Shown here: positions 32,113 to 32,312 of the stretch, piece after piece
How the letters are laid out: the number at the start of each line of letters is the position of its first letter
Numbering within the stretch: the stretch's first letter is position 1
NCBI GenBank assembly: GCA_910587185.1
Contig: CAJULY010000025.1
Coordinates: forward strand, 1-32,312
Direction: 5' to 3'
DNA from: an uncultured Muribaculaceae bacterium
Lineage (GTDB): Bacteria > Bacteroidota > Bacteroidia > Bacteroidales > Muribaculaceae
DNA: 32,312 nt
Position numbers and translations under genes: made by a program
Notes under the pieces: model-generated
Databases searched by the model: none
What the model saw: only the letters and a program-made list of their open reading frames with translations
What the model was told of the DNA's origin: nothing

Positions 32113-32312
32113 ACACAATTTCCGTATCGCGCCATATATCCGCGGCTAAAATTCCATAATTCAGTTTCTGTTTGCGTCATGATACTCAAGCCGGACCCCG
32201 GGGATGAACCAAAGGCACATTTTTGCGTTATATGAGAAAAATATAGTAAAATATTTGTTTAGTAGATGACAAAAATTGAAATCATGCTGTTAAATATCTA
32301 AATTCCAGTCGA
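32113..32312. other. right-hand intergenic sequence with no gene seen
   Basis: About 200 bp upstream of the lptD promoter. It becomes AT-rich towards the end of the window. The frames on both strands are short, and none has a signal peptide or recognisable domain. A divergent gene may start beyond the edge. Confidence 0.5.

Noticed and set aside
32230..32312. Start of a divergent gene at the right edge
   Set aside because: The ATG at 32267 is followed by a stop after 11 codons. No other convincing start is seen.

Overview
The window looks like a chromosomal segment of a member of the Bacteroidales, most likely of the Muribaculaceae/Bacteroidaceae kind (family placement is inference). The signs are Bacteroidales-type fimbrillin genes, a TamL lipoprotein paired with TamB, a RibBA fusion, DUF4831, DUF3575 and DUF5119 proteins, promoters of the Bacteroides type (TTTG, 19-21 bp, TAnnTTTG), and no Shine-Dalgarno-like starts. 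Most of the window is GC-rich. The first 1.6 kb, the main fimbrillin gene and the 3' part of the large fimbrillin gene are clearly more AT-rich.

Left edge (1-1670): an AT-rich patch with the end of one reading frame and two small lipoprotein genes in tandem. The second seems to carry a one-base frameshift that cuts off about 27 C-terminal residues.

1673-6078 (minus): a housekeeping operon in the order hpt - adk - lptF/G-type permease - ribBA, for purine salvage, adenylate kinase, LPS export and riboflavin synthesis. It has a promoter upstream of hpt, facing nnr.

6237-13075 (plus): nnr (NAD(P)H-hydrate repair) with a DUF4831 gene 4 bp downstream, a strong hairpin region, a two-domain M16 zinc peptidase, a terminator, and a MetE/YxjG-like protein that lacks the family's zinc ligands. 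The last gene has a textbook promoter with an inverted repeat against its -33 box.

13085-21610 (minus): a cell-surface region. A fimbrial operon runs OmpA/DUF3575 fusion - DUF5119 anchor-like lipoprotein - fimbrillin - large tip-type fimbrillin. A secreted sialidase-fold protein with four Asp boxes follows, driven by its own consensus promoter. Upstream of the operon, an AT-rich gap holds three perfect 13-bp palindromes. A GC-rich hairpin separates the fimbrillin gene from the large fimbrillin gene.

21843-32055 (minus): an outer-membrane assembly operon, lptD - tamB - tamL. tamB and tamL overlap by 29 bp, and a hairpin lies directly after the lptD stop. No tRNA, rRNA, CRISPR array, transposase or phage gene was recognised. 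The most interesting items are the fimbria-sialidase region with its palindrome cluster, the zinc-less MetE-like protein, and the frameshifted lipoprotein.
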